NCBI GenBank assembly: GCA_002716725.1 | Contig: PBBX01000005.1 | Coordinates: 18,354-79,440 of the forward strand | From: a bacterium | GTDB lineage: Bacteria; Margulisbacteria; Marinamargulisbacteria; GCA-2716485; GCA-002719695 | Direction: 5' to 3' | DNA: 61,087 bases | Part shown: in pieces, positions 19,699-29,108 of the stretch | Numbering within the stretch: position 1 is the stretch's first letter | How the letters are laid out: every line of letters begins with the position of its first letter | Notes under the pieces: model-generated | What the model was told of the DNA's origin: nothing | What the model saw: the letters and a program-made list of their open reading frames with translations, nothing else | Databases searched by the model: none | Program-made: the position numbers and the translations under genes

Positions 19699-20273
19699 AT
19701 TGTTTTTGTTATAATAAATTGCTTTAGTTCATTTCCTTCTTTTGTTTTGGGGCAGATTTCTAAAATTAGTTCTTTCGTAATGTACAGTTCTTTTTTTAGG
19801 TGATAATATTGTTTTTTTGAAGATACAAGATCATGTAATTTTAGATATAAAAATCCATATTGAAAGAAAAAGAGCGTATTATGTTTTTTAATAAACTCTT
19901 GAATGATAAATAGGATTAATTCGATTTGTTCTTTTAAAATATGTTTTATATTATTCATTAAATAATTTTCTAGTAGTAACAGAAAAATTCTAATGGTTTC
20001 TTTTTGATTTTTTTCTTGTAACATAATAAAGATGTATAGAGAATGAAAATTTATAAATAATAAATTATTGATTTTTTGTGTATCTGGTATTGATTTTGTT
20101 AATGTTGTGTATATTTTTATTATTAATGATATGTTTAAGGAGGTATTGTTTTTTTGTAAAGCACTTTTTAGAAGAATTAATATATCATTTATTTTTTCTT
20201 CTGATAGATTTTCGCTTTCTATCATACTATAAATAGTATTTAATATGTTATTTTCATTTGTTTTGGTATTCAT
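19695..20273 (-). CDS. Hypothetical helical protein at the end of the fab operon
   Basis: I do not recognise this 192-residue protein. It is rich in Leu, Ile, Lys and Asn and predicted largely alpha-helical, without a signal peptide. Repeated hydrophobic spacing is compatible with a helical-repeat or TPR-like solenoid, but no clear motif is visible. It starts 5 bases after the yraN stop and is the last gene of the long minus-strand lipid-synthesis operon. Confidence 0.6.
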
Positions 20274-20278
20274 TTTTT

Positions 20279-20632
20279 CTAAGTTAGATCTATGTTTATA
20301 GCGTTTTCATAATACCGTATTTTGTTTTTTGATACTATCATATATATAAAATTAATTTGTGTATCATTATAATGATTGTTTACTATATAATCTAATGCAG
20401 TTTTAATTATTTTTTTTTGTTTAAATTTTGTTAATTTGTAGAGTAACTTTTTATAGTCATGCTTACTTGATTTAACTTCTACAAAGTAAATTGTATCATT
20501 TTTTTCAGCAATGATATCGATTTCTCCATAGGAAGATCTATAGTTATGTTTCTTTATTGTATAGCCTTTTTTTATTAAAAAAAGGCTGCATTGTTTTTCA
20601 TAATAAGTTCCTATTTCTTTTGTGTTTTTCAA
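20279..20632 (-). CDS. yraN: YraN/UPF0102 family nuclease-fold protein
   Basis: The 117-residue protein carries the UPF0102 signature: G-x-x-Y-E-K near the start, Y-R-S-S-Y-G-E-I-D-I-I-A (the Glu-x-Asp pair of the endonuclease-like fold) and FVEVKSS with the E-x-K of the PD-(D/E)xK superfamily. Its function is unknown; a Holliday-junction-resolvase-like fold is established. It overlaps rnhB by 4 bases, a pairing seen in many bacteria. Confidence 0.88.
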   Translation of the reverse strand: MKNTKEIGTYYEKQCSLFLIKKGYTIKKHNYRSSYGEIDIIAEKNDTIYFVEVKSSKHDYKKLLYKLTKFKQKKIIKTALDYIVNNHYNDTQINFIYMIVSKNKIRYYENAINIDLT

Positions 20633-21195
20633 AATAATGGTAATTGGAAATTTAAATTAAATGTTTTCCTGTGAATTTTACATGGTCCATACTTTGATAA
20701 TTCTAAATAATGTTCTTTGGTTGCATATCCTTTATGTTTTTTGAAATTGAAATTGGGAAAATAATATTGATACTTTGTCATTATCGTATCTCTAATGACT
20801 TTTGCTATTATTGATGCTGCTGAAATTTCATTTATTAAATTATCCCCGTTAATACACGCTTCAATGTGCATGTTTTCTATTATAGGTGTTTTATTGCCAT
20901 CTATTATTATTTTATTTGGGACTATGGGTAGTTTTTTGATGCAATTTGACATGGCTTTTAATGTTGCGTTTAGTATATTGATTTTGTCTATAATTTTATG
21001 ATTAATTAGGCTCCATTTAATAATTGCGTTACTATCGGTTAATTTATTAAATAGAAATTGTCTTTTTTTTTTTGATAGTTTTTTTGAGTCTATATAGGTA
21101 TTGTTTTCTCTTGAATCCTCTATAAACATGACACAAGCAGCAACGACTGGCCCTGCTAGAGCACCTCTACCTGCTTCATCTATGCCTGCAATCAT
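20629..21195 (-). CDS. rnhB: Ribonuclease HII
   Basis: The 188-residue protein begins with the RNase HII motif GIDEAGRGALAGPVVAA, which supplies the Asp-Glu pair; further catalytic residues lie in KIIIDGNK and the EISAASIIAKVIRD segment. It removes RNA from RNA-DNA hybrids and single ribonucleotides from DNA. It overlaps fabF (4 bases) and yraN (4 bases), so translation is probably coupled. Confidence 0.96.
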   Translation of the reverse strand: MIAGIDEAGRGALAGPVVAACVMFIEDSRENNTYIDSKKLSKKKRQFLFNKLTDSNAIIKWSLINHKIIDKINILNATLKAMSNCIKKLPIVPNKIIIDGNKTPIIENMHIEACINGDNLINEISAASIIAKVIRDTIMTKYQYYFPNFNFKKHKGYATKEHYLELSKYGPCKIHRKTFNLNFQLPLF

Positions 21196-22430
21196 GTATA
21201 GTTTTTAATTATAATAACGGCGTTATGGCCGCCAAACCCAAATGAATTTGACATAATGGTATTAATTTGTTTATTTATAACTTTGTTTGGTGTGTAATTA
21301 AGATCGCAATCAGGATCGGGGGTAGAGTAATTTATAGTCGGAATTACACAATTATTCTTTATCATTAAAATCGATGCAATGGCTTCTATTGCAGCAGCTG
21401 CCCCTAGCAAGTGGCCTGTAATTGATTTTGTTGAACTTATGGCTATATCATATGCATAGTCTTTAAATATTGATTTTATAGCGGCTGTTTCATTCATATC
21501 ATTCATTTTGGTTGAGGTTCCATGAGCATTTATATAATCAATATCCTTATATGTTAAAGATGCATCCTCTAAAGCTAATTGCATAGCTCTTGCGCCACCT
21601 TCTCCTTGAGGTGCTGGTGCTGTGATATGATAAGCATCTCCTGAGGATCCAAAGCCAATGACTTCTGCTAAAATCGTTGCCCCACGGCTTAACGCAAAAT
21701 CAAGTTCCTCAAAAATTAAAATTCCAGCGCCTTCGCTCATTACAAAGCCTGTTCTATTCAAATCAAACGGTTTGGATGCTGTTTTACAATTTTCATTATC
21801 TTGACTTAATGATTTTGCTGCACAAAAGCTTGCTAAGCCTATGGGGGTAATTGCAGATTCTGATCCACCGGTAATCATGGCTTTTGCTTTTCCATTTTTA
21901 ATCATTTGAAACGCATTTCCCATGGCATGGCATCCTGATGCACATGCTGAGACACTTGAGCAATTAGGCCCTTTTGCTCCTGTTTTAATTGATATAAATC
22001 CAGAGATCATATCAATGATCATCATGGGTACGGTGAATGGACTTACTTTGTTTGGTCCACGTTCATGTAAGGCAATTGTCATTTTTTCTAATACATCAAT
22101 GCCTCCAATGCCTGATCCAATTTCTACACCAACATGGTCTGCGTATTTATCAATTGATAAACCAGATTGGTTTACAGCTTCTAAGGTTGCTGCATAACCA
22201 AATAAGATAAATTTTGATAATCGTCTACATTCTTTTTTATCTAAAATTTGTTCAAAGTCATAATTTTCTATTAGGCCAGCAAATTTAGTTGTGTATTTGC
22301 TAACATCAAAGGAGTCTATTAATTTGATGTTAGATTGGCCCATACATAATGATTCCCAATATTCAGAGATAGAATTCCCGGATGGGTTTACTGTGCCCAT
22401 TCCTGTAATTACAACTCGTTTGGGTGTCAT
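21192..22430 (-). CDS. fabF: Beta-ketoacyl-ACP synthase II
   Basis: The 412-residue condensing enzyme has the Cys-His-His triad: SACASGCHAMG with the active cysteine, NAHGTSTKMND and SITGHLLGAAAAIEA. It elongates acyl-ACP with malonyl-ACP. Start is directly supported by the family N-terminus RRVVITGMGTV-like segment (KRVVITGMGTVNPSG). It lies 1 base after the acpP stop. It is the only FabF/FabB-type enzyme in this window. Confidence 0.97.
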   Translation of the reverse strand: MTPKRVVITGMGTVNPSGNSISEYWESLCMGQSNIKLIDSFDVSKYTTKFAGLIENYDFEQILDKKECRRLSKFILFGYAATLEAVNQSGLSIDKYADHVGVEIGSGIGGIDVLEKMTIALHERGPNKVSPFTVPMMIIDMISGFISIKTGAKGPNCSSVSACASGCHAMGNAFQMIKNGKAKAMITGGSESAITPIGLASFCAAKSLSQDNENCKTASKPFDLNRTGFVMSEGAGILIFEELDFALSRGATILAEVIGFGSSGDAYHITAPAPQGEGGARAMQLALEDASLTYKDIDYINAHGTSTKMNDMNETAAIKSIFKDYAYDIAISSTKSITGHLLGAAAAIEAIASILMIKNNCVIPTINYSTPDPDCDLNYTPNKVINKQINTIMSNSFGFGGHNAVIIIKNYT

Positions 22431-22431
22431 T

Positions 22432-22677
22432 TTAGTTTTTGTTGAGTATGAATTCTACTGTTTTTGTTACAGTTGTTAATTTTTCAGCATCTTCATCTGC
22501 AATTTCTGTTCCAAATTCTTCTTCTAGTGCCATGACTAACTCAACGGTATCTAATGAGTCGGCGCCTAAATCGTCGGTGTAAGATGATTCCATTTTTACT
22601 AATTCTTCTGATACTCCTAATCCTTCAACGATTACTTTTTTTACTTTTTCGAATACTTCCTCTTGTTTTAATGACAT
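22432..22677 (-). CDS. acpP: Acyl carrier protein
   Basis: The 81-residue acidic protein contains the phosphopantetheine attachment serine in [18 protein letters not shown]. It carries growing acyl chains for FabG, FabH, FabF and PlsX, all encoded alongside. A strong AGGAGG lies upstream on the minus strand (near 22685), fitting the high expression expected for ACP. Confidence 0.97.
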   Translation of the reverse strand: MSLKQEEVFEKVKKVIVEGLGVSEELVKMESSYTDDLGADSLDTVELVMALEEEFGTEIADEDAEKLTTVTKTVEFILNKN

Positions 22678-22692
22678 TTTTTTCCTCCTGAT

Positions 22693-23436
22693 TTATATAT
22701 TCATTCCACCATCAACAGATATTGTTTGTCCTGTAATATAACGTGACTCATCAGATGCTAAAAACAATACTAGTTTTGAAACATCATCTGTTGATCCTAG
22801 CTTTCTTGCTGGAATAGACTTTATTATAGTATTAAGATAATCCTCTGGTAAAGTATCAATCATTTCTGTTTGAATAAACCCTGGTGCAATGGCATTACAT
22901 TGAATGCCTTTTGCCCCAAATTCTTTTGCTATAGATTTTGTGAAAGCTATTATGCCTCCTTTAGATGCAGCATAATTTGATTGACCTGCGTTGCCCATTA
23001 TCCCAACAACGGATGACATGTTAATAATTTTTCCAGATTTTTGTTTTAAAAATGGTTTTGATATCGCTTTTGTCATAGAAAAGATAGATGTTAGGTTTGT
23101 TTCTATTACATCATTCCATTCATCTTCAGACATTCTTAGGAGGAGGTTATCGCGGGTAATGCCAGCATTATTTATTAAACTATCTATGGATTCTAGTGCG
23201 TTTAATGAGTCTTTGACTAAATTTTGACATGCTTCATAAGATGTAATGTCACAAGCAAATCCCACGATGGTTGTGCTATATGTATCGTTTAATAATGATA
23301 CAATTTCTTTAACTTTTTCTGGGTTTGTTCCATGAATGACGATATTTGCGCCTTCCTTTGCACATTCATGAGCTATTGCCAAACCTATTCCTCTTGTTGA
23401 GCCTGTAATTATAATATTTTTATTTTTAAGTCGCAT
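22693..23436 (-). CDS. fabG: 3-oxoacyl-ACP reductase
   Basis: The 247-residue short-chain dehydrogenase has the NADP(H) motif TGSTRGIG, NNAGITRDNLLLRM, the catalytic Ser (NMSSVVG), Tyr and Lys (YAASKGG), and ends in the family-typical ITGQTISVDGGMNI. It reduces beta-ketoacyl-ACP. In most operons fabD sits between fabH and fabG; here fabG follows fabH after 55 bases with no fabD. Confidence 0.96.
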   Translation of the reverse strand: MRLKNKNIIITGSTRGIGLAIAHECAKEGANIVIHGTNPEKVKEIVSLLNDTYSTTIVGFACDITSYEACQNLVKDSLNALESIDSLINNAGITRDNLLLRMSEDEWNDVIETNLTSIFSMTKAISKPFLKQKSGKIINMSSVVGIMGNAGQSNYAASKGGIIAFTKSIAKEFGAKGIQCNAIAPGFIQTEMIDTLPEDYLNTIIKSIPARKLGSTDDVSKLVLFLASDESRYITGQTISVDGGMNI

Positions 23437-23491
23437 GGTAATTGAGATCGTATTTTATCAGTATTTTAGAATTCTTAACAGTGCTATCGTT

Positions 23492-24481
23492 TTATGTCCA
23501 TTTTATTATGTTAATTCCCCATGTAAAGCCAGCTCCAAATCCTGCTAAAATGAGGATATCACCTTTTTGAAATCCATGATTTTGATGAAACTCAGACATT
23601 GCTAATGGTATGGATGCTGCAGATGTATTACCGAAATGCTTAATATTTGATATTGATTTTTCTTTTGGAATTTTTAAATTATCACAAATTTTGTCTAAAA
23701 TTCTTTGGTTTGCTTGGTGGCAGATCAAATAACCTATATCGTCTTGAGTTAAATGTATTGATGATAGTGCTTTTTTTATTTCAGTTACAACTATTTTTAT
23801 GGCATGCTTAAACACGGATGATCCGTCCATTTCAATAAAATGGCTTTTTTCTTTAGCAATGGTTTCGTTAAATGGATATTTTGATCCTCCTTTTGGGACT
23901 TTTAATATTTGGGATAGTTTTCCATTTGCATTGATACTAGAAAATAGAATACCCTCATCCTTAGAGGATGTGTGTGTTAATAGTGCTGCTGCGGCGCCAT
24001 CACCAAATAAAATACAGGTTCCACGATCTTGCATATTAGAAATTTGTGATAGGCAGTCAACACCGATTACAAGAATTTTATTATATTTTTGTGTTGCTAA
24101 AAATCCTTCTGCAGTTGTCAATGCATAACAAAATCCACTGCAGGCTGCTGATATATCAAAGGCAGGGGTGTTATTGCATCCTAATTTTTCTTGAATTAAG
24201 CAGGCTGTTGATGGAAAGCTGTTGTAATCAGGGGTTGATGTTGCTACTAGAATTAGGTCTATTTCGGTACTATTAGTCTCTGTGTTTTTTAAACAATCTA
24301 GTGCGGCTTCATATCCTAAGTCAGAGCTTGCTTTTTCTGTGCTTGTAAAATAACGTGATTCAATTCCAGTTCTTTCTATGATCCATTTATCGCTGGTTTC
24401 AAGTCCAGCATCAATGAAATATTGATTGGTAATTTTTTTTTCAGGAATTGTATGGCCAAGACCTATTATCTTAGCTCCCAC
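23492..24481 (-). CDS. fabH: Beta-ketoacyl-ACP synthase III
   Basis: The 329-residue initiating condensing enzyme has the active cysteine in ISAACSGFCYAL, the His in ICHQANQRI and Asn in FGNTSAASIPLAM. It starts fatty-acid synthesis from acyl-CoA and malonyl-ACP. It overlaps plsX by 11 bases. Motifs and length are canonical. Confidence 0.96.
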   Translation of the reverse strand: MGAKIIGLGHTIPEKKITNQYFIDAGLETSDKWIIERTGIESRYFTSTEKASSDLGYEAALDCLKNTETNSTEIDLILVATSTPDYNSFPSTACLIQEKLGCNNTPAFDISAACSGFCYALTTAEGFLATQKYNKILVIGVDCLSQISNMQDRGTCILFGDGAAAALLTHTSSKDEGILFSSINANGKLSQILKVPKGGSKYPFNETIAKEKSHFIEMDGSSVFKHAIKIVVTEIKKALSSIHLTQDDIGYLICHQANQRILDKICDNLKIPKEKSISNIKHFGNTSAASIPLAMSEFHQNHGFQKGDILILAGFGAGFTWGINIIKWT

Positions 24482-25505
24482 TTACTGTTACCTCGGATAT
24501 GTTTTGAAGTTCAGATTTTGTCAGTGCTGTTTTAATTTTTTCTACCATATTTATTTTTATCGATTGATAGGCCATTTTGATCGCATTGTGTATAGCGATG
24601 TCTGAGGCACTACCATGTGCTATAATACTAATTCCATTTACCCCTAGAAAATGAGCGCCTCCATATTCATCATAATCAAATTTCTTTTTGAAACGTTTAA
24701 ATGTAGGTTTTAATAATAATAATGCTATTAGAGATAATACCGACTTTTTTGCTTCTTCAGAGAAGAATGCTTTAAACATTTTTACAATGCCCTCTCCAAA
24801 TTTGAGCATGTTATTTCCCACAAAACCGTCGCATATAACAACATCAATATTTCCTTTTGTTAGTTCTTTTCCTTCGACATTCCCAATAAAATTAATATTT
24901 ATTTGCTTTAGTAAATCATGTGTTTGTTGTGTTGTTATATTTCCTTTTTCTTTTTCTTCGCCTATGTTTAGTAGTCCTATTGTTGGATTTTTGATTTCCA
25001 TTATTTCTTTAGAAAAACATTCGCCCATAATAGCAAATTGAACGAGTTGTTGTGGTTTGCAGTCTACATTTGAGCCCATATCTAACATGACAAATGGCTT
25101 TTTTTCAGAGGGCATAACAGCTAATAGTGAGGGGCGTTCTATTCCTTCTATTCTACCTAAAATAAAGGTGGATGCAGTTAGCACAGCCCCTGTATTTCCT
25201 GCAGAAACAAATGCTTGGGCTTTTTTTTCTTTTACCAATTGTAATCCTACATGAATAGAAGAGTTTTTCTTTTTTCGGTATGCTTTTGTTGGAGAATCTG
25301 TCATTTCAATAATGTCTTCAGCATGGATGATACGTATTTTATGGGTCGGAAAATGTGGTGTTTTTTTAATTTCTTTTTCTAAGATGGGTTTATTCCCAAT
25401 TAAAATGATTTTAATGGGGAACTTTTTTAAGGCTAATAAGGCTCCTTGAATATTGATATTAGGAAAAAAATCGCCACCCATTGCATCTAAGGCAATTGTA
25501 ATCAA
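24471..25505 (-). CDS. plsX: Phosphate acyltransferase
   Basis: The 344-residue protein begins with IALDAMGGDFFP and contains FVSAGNTGAVL, VMLDMGSNVDCKP, VICDGFVGNNMLKF and GAHFLGVNG, all PlsX signatures. PlsX makes acyl-phosphate from acyl-ACP for phospholipid synthesis. It follows rpmF after 1 base, the common rpmF-plsX-fabH order. Confidence 0.97.
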   Translation of the reverse strand: MITIALDAMGGDFFPNINIQGALLALKKFPIKIILIGNKPILEKEIKKTPHFPTHKIRIIHAEDIIEMTDSPTKAYRKKKNSSIHVGLQLVKEKKAQAFVSAGNTGAVLTASTFILGRIEGIERPSLLAVMPSEKKPFVMLDMGSNVDCKPQQLVQFAIMGECFSKEIMEIKNPTIGLLNIGEEKEKGNITTQQTHDLLKQININFIGNVEGKELTKGNIDVVICDGFVGNNMLKFGEGIVKMFKAFFSEEAKKSVLSLIALLLLKPTFKRFKKKFDYDEYGGAHFLGVNGISIIAHGSASDIAIHNAIKMAYQSIKINMVEKIKTALTKSELQNISEVTVSGS

Positions 25506-25506
25506 A

Positions 25507-25713
25507 CTAGGATTCCTTATTTGTTTTTTCTTCTTTAATTTTAATTTTTAAAACGTGTTTACCTTTGTAGTATCCACAATGAGTGCATGCATGATGTAAT
25601 AGTGTTAATTCACCACATTGCTTGCATGTTTGTGTTTCAGGAGAGCTTATTTTCCATAAAGATCGGTGTGTTCTTTTTTTTGCTTTTGATCGTCTTTTTT
25701 TTGGTACTGCCAT
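25507..25713 (-). CDS. rpmF: 50S ribosomal protein L32
   Basis: The 68-residue basic protein starts MAVPKKRRSKAKKRTHRS and carries a zinc ribbon with CKQC and CTHC, the zinc-binding (C+) form of L32. The presence of the four cysteines implies zinc dependence. It heads the fatty-acid operon. A TATTAT on the minus strand near 25760-25765 is a candidate -10. Confidence 0.97.
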   Translation of the reverse strand: MAVPKKRRSKAKKRTHRSLWKISSPETQTCKQCGELTLLHHACTHCGYYKGKHVLKIKIKEEKTNKES

Positions 25714-25874
25714 TTCGTTTAACCCATCTTAATTTAATAATATTTAGATCGGTATAATAGTAATTGAGAATTCGCTTGTCAAGTCTTCCTATCATTTTTT
25801 ACTAGACGTTTTTTTTACAAAAATGTAACATACTTATGTTTTGTTTTGTTTTATACTGTTTTTGGAGGTATTTG

Positions 25875-27422
25875 ATGCCTAAATATTATGATGTTTTAGA
25901 TTCAAATGAGTTGGTTGTTTTGCATGAAGTTTCTAATTTATTAACATCATCATTGGATTTAAAAGAATCTATTAATTGTGTTTTTGAGTTATTGCATTCT
26001 CGTTTAGGTTTTATGAAAGGTATTTTAACGGTAGTGAATCAAACAACGATGCTTCCTAGCATTAAGGTTAGTTATGGTATTAATTCAGAAGAATTTAAAT
26101 CCCAATCATTTAAACAGTGGGAGGCTATTACATCTAAGGTGCTTCAATCCAGGGGGCCTATGATTATTCCACATTTAGATGAAGCTTTTGATATTTCTGG
26201 TATTAAAAATGTTGAGAGTGTTGAGGATGAGTCTTTTATTTGTTTACCTTTAATTTTAGGGGAGGATATTTTTGGAACATTGGCTGTTGATTTTTTATTT
26301 CGTGATGATGAAAACTTGCAGTTTATTATTAAGCTATTGGATGTTGTGGCATTATTGATTGCTCAGGAATTAAAACTAAAAAAATTGCTTGATATTGAGA
26401 AAGAATCATTACGTAAAGAAAATGTGTCGTTAAAACATGAATTGTCTGAGAAATATGATATTCATAATATGCTTGGAAAAAGTAAAGTTATGAGGGATGT
26501 GTATCAGGCGATTAAGCAAGTTTCTTCTAGTAATGCTACGGTTTTAATTCGTGGTGAGAGTGGAACAGGAAAGGAGTTGGTAGCTCATGCTATTCATTAT
26601 CAAAGTCAACGTGCCGCTAAACCGTTTATTCGTATTAACTGTGCGGCTATTCCAGAGTCTTTGATTGAATCTGAATTATTTGGGCATCAAAAAGGTGCCT
26701 TTACCGATGCTTTTGAAACTAAAATAGGAAAGTTTGAAGCAGCTCATGGTGGGACTATTTTTCTTGATGAAGTGACAGAGCTGTCACCTCAAATGCAAGT
26801 AAAGTTACTTCGAGTGCTTCAAGAAAAAGAAATTACTCGGGTAGGCGGTCTTGATGTTATTTCGGTTGACGTAAGGATGATTGCTGCTACTAATAATGAT
26901 TTAGAAAAAGCAATTCAACTTAAAAAAGTTCGAGAGGATTTTTATTATAGGTTAAATGTTTTTCCTATTCTTTTGCCGCCTTTAAGAGACAGAAATATGG
27001 ATGTTTTGTTATTAGCAGAGCATTTTTTAGAACGGTATTGTTTAGATAATAACAAATCTATATCCAGGATTTCATCTGCCGTGAGTGATATTTTAACGTA
27101 CTATCAATGGCCGGGTAATGTTCGTGAATTAGAAAATTGTATAGAACGGGCAGTTATTATGTGTAATGGAGATATAGTACTCCCTAAGCACCTTCCTCCT
27201 AGTATAAAAGTATTAGAAGATGAAGAAGTGTTTAGCTTTTCGGGAAACGTTTCTTTAAAAGATAAAGTGAGTCGATATGAAAAAAAGATTATTATTGATA
27301 TGTTAGATAATGTTAATGGAAATATTTCCAAAGCTGCGAAAAGTCTTCATACAACACATCGAATTTTAGGGTATAGAATATCACAATTAAATATTGATGT
27401 TGATAAAATTAAAGCGTCTTAG
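25875..27422 (+). CDS. Sigma-54-dependent transcriptional activator with GAF sensor
   Basis: The preferred ATG at 25875 has GGAGG seven bases upstream; the earlier ATG at 25836 lacks one. The 515-residue protein has a GAF-like sensor (about 15-165), a central AAA+ domain with GESGTGKE (Walker A), GGTIFLDEV (Walker B) and R-fingers in the LRDRNMDV region, and a C-terminal Fis-type helix-turn-helix (SKAAKSLHTTHRILGYR) like that of NifA. The sigma-54 contact loop reads GAFTDA instead of the usual GAFTGA. There is no receiver domain, so a small ligand or redox signal to GAF is likely. Its targets are not evident; no convincing -24/-12 promoter was found nearby. It is convergent with pyrG, overlapping by 14 bases. 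Confidence 0.9.
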   Translation: MPKYYDVLDSNELVVLHEVSNLLTSSLDLKESINCVFELLHSRLGFMKGILTVVNQTTMLPSIKVSYGINSEEFKSQSFKQWEAITSKVLQSRGPMIIPHLDEAFDISGIKNVESVEDESFICLPLILGEDIFGTLAVDFLFRDDENLQFIIKLLDVVALLIAQELKLKKLLDIEKESLRKENVSLKHELSEKYDIHNMLGKSKVMRDVYQAIKQVSSSNATVLIRGESGTGKELVAHAIHYQSQRAAKPFIRINCAAIPESLIESELFGHQKGAFTDAFETKIGKFEAAHGGTIFLDEVTELSPQMQVKLLRVLQEKEITRVGGLDVISVDVRMIAATNNDLEKAIQLKKVREDFYYRLNVFPILLPPLRDRNMDVLLLAEHFLERYCLDNNKSISRISSAVSDILTYYQWPGNVRELENCIERAVIMCNGDIVLPKHLPPSIKVLEDEEVFSFSGNVSLKDKVSRYEKKIIIDMLDNVNGNISKAAKSLHTTHRILGYRISQLNIDVDKIKAS

Positions 27423-29034
27423 ATTTTAAGTTTAGCGTTTCTTTAATGAAGGAATTAAATAAGGGATGTGCTTTATAGGGTCTTGATTTGAATTCTGGAT
27501 GAAATTGGCATGCGATAAACCAAGGATGATCAATTAATTCAATAACTTCAACTAATTGTCCATCAGGAGAGTTTCCAGAAAACATTATGCCATTATTTTC
27601 AAAGAGTGTTTTATAGTTATTATTAAATTCATATCGATGTCGGTGTCGTTCACTGATTTCAGTTTTTTTGTATATTGAAAATAGCTTTGTGTTTTTTTCT
27701 ATAGTACAAGGATAGGCACCTAGTCGCATGGTACCGCCTTTGTCACTTAATTGTTTTTGATTTGGTAAAAAATCGATAATTGGATCTATGCAACTTGGGT
27801 TAAATTCTGTGCTGTGAGCATCTTCAAGTTTTAATATGTTTCTTGCAAACTCGATGGCAGCAATATGCATTCCTAGACATAGGCCCAGGTAAGGTGTTTT
27901 TGATTCTCGGGCATATTTAGCTGCCATTAGTTTGCCTGCTATGCCTCGATCTCCGAAGCCTCCTGGTATTAAAATTCCGTTACATTTTTCTAGGTGTTTG
28001 GATGTGTTTTTAGGCGTTAATTTTTCGCTGTCAATCCATATGATTTTACATTTACATTTATTGGCTGCTGCGGCATGTTTTAAGGCTTCTGTTACGCTTA
28101 AATAGGAATCAGATAGGGCTGTGTACTTGCCCACTATGCCAATGTTAATTTTAGGTTTGTTTTTTTGATAAATAATATCGATATATTTTTTCCATTCGGA
28201 TAAGTTAGATTTTGATTGACTTAAATTTAATTTTTTAATAATAACGTTATCAATGTTTTCATTTTTTAAATAAATTGGGACTTCGTAAATACTTTTTGCG
28301 TCTGGGCACATAATCACATCATTTTTATTAACATCACAAAATAAGGCAATTTTTTCTTTAATTTCTTTAGGAAAGGCTTTTGATGATCGGCAGACAATTA
28401 CATCTGTTTGAATTCCAATTGCTCTTAATTCTTTAACACTATGTTGAGTGGGTTTTGTTTTAAATTCTCCTGAAGAGTTGAGATAGGGTACTAGTGTTAA
28501 GTGTATATGAATACAGTTTTCTTTGTTTTCAAATTGAAATTGTCGAATAGCTTCTAAAAAAGGAAGGCTTTCAATATCACCAATGGTTCCCCCAATTTCA
28601 GTGATAATAATATCAAAGTTGTTTTGGTTGGTAGCTGCAATAATGTGATTTTTTATTTCATTGGTAACGTGGGGGATAATTTGTACCGTATTACCTAAAT
28701 AATCGCCACGTCTTTCTTTTGCTAAGACTTCGGAGTAGATCATGCCCGATGTAATATTATTAACTCTAGTTAAGTTTTCGTCTATAAATCGTTCGTAATG
28801 ACCTAAATCTAAATCGGTTTCACACCCATCTTCTGTGACAAACACTTCGCCATGTTGATAAGGGTTCATAGTACCAGGATCAACATTTAAATAGGGATCA
28901 AATTTTTGAAGTGTAACTTTATGGCCTTTGCTTTTTAAAATAACCCCTAATGATGCTCCTACAATTCCTTTTCCGAGTGATGAGGTAACGCCTCCTGTAA
29001 TGAAAATAAATTTTGTATTATTAATTTTTTTCAT
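27409..29034 (-). CDS. pyrG: CTP synthase
   Basis: The protein of about 541 residues has the synthetase domain (FIFITGGVTSSLGKGI, then DPYLNVDPGTMNP) and a C-terminal glutamine amidotransferase with GICL-type nucleophile (YLGLCLGMH) and the HPEF of the His-Glu pair. It converts UTP to CTP. The ATG at 29034 is preferred over a TTG two codons earlier, because an extended -10 (TGGTATAAA on the minus strand, 29041-29049) lies six bases before it. It is separated from pgeF by 74 bases and so has its own promoter. Confidence 0.97.
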   Translation of the reverse strand: MKKINNTKFIFITGGVTSSLGKGIVGASLGVILKSKGHKVTLQKFDPYLNVDPGTMNPYQHGEVFVTEDGCETDLDLGHYERFIDENLTRVNNITSGMIYSEVLAKERRGDYLGNTVQIIPHVTNEIKNHIIAATNQNNFDIIITEIGGTIGDIESLPFLEAIRQFQFENKENCIHIHLTLVPYLNSSGEFKTKPTQHSVKELRAIGIQTDVIVCRSSKAFPKEIKEKIALFCDVNKNDVIMCPDAKSIYEVPIYLKNENIDNVIIKKLNLSQSKSNLSEWKKYIDIIYQKNKPKINIGIVGKYTALSDSYLSVTEALKHAAAANKCKCKIIWIDSEKLTPKNTSKHLEKCNGILIPGGFGDRGIAGKLMAAKYARESKTPYLGLCLGMHIAAIEFARNILKLEDAHSTEFNPSCIDPIIDFLPNQKQLSDKGGTMRLGAYPCTIEKNTKLFSIYKKTEISERHRHRYEFNNNYKTLFENNGIMFSGNSPDGQLVEVIELIDHPWFIACQFHPEFKSRPYKAHPLFNSFIKETLNLKSKTL

Positions 29035-29040
29035 GTTCAA

Positions 29041-29049
29041 TTTATACCA
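29041..29049 (-). promoter_or_regulatory. Extended -10 of leaderless pyrG
   Basis: On the minus strand TGGTATAAA is followed by TTGAAC and then the ATG at 29034. The 6-base gap places transcription initiation at the start codon. No Shine-Dalgarno is present. Confidence 0.55.
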
Positions 29050-29108
29050 TATTCTTGTCGTTGATCCTATCTTTAAATTCTTATGTTCGTTTAAGCTATG
29101 ATTTTACG

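Noticed and set aside
25836-25874. Longer start for the sigma-54 activator
   Set aside because: No ribosome site; the extra 13 residues are Cys/Phe-rich and unlike the family, whereas GGAGG precedes the ATG at 25875.
25741-25874. Sigma-54 (-24/-12) promoter before the activator gene
   Set aside because: No GG-N10-GC pair with flanking consensus was found by eye on either strand.
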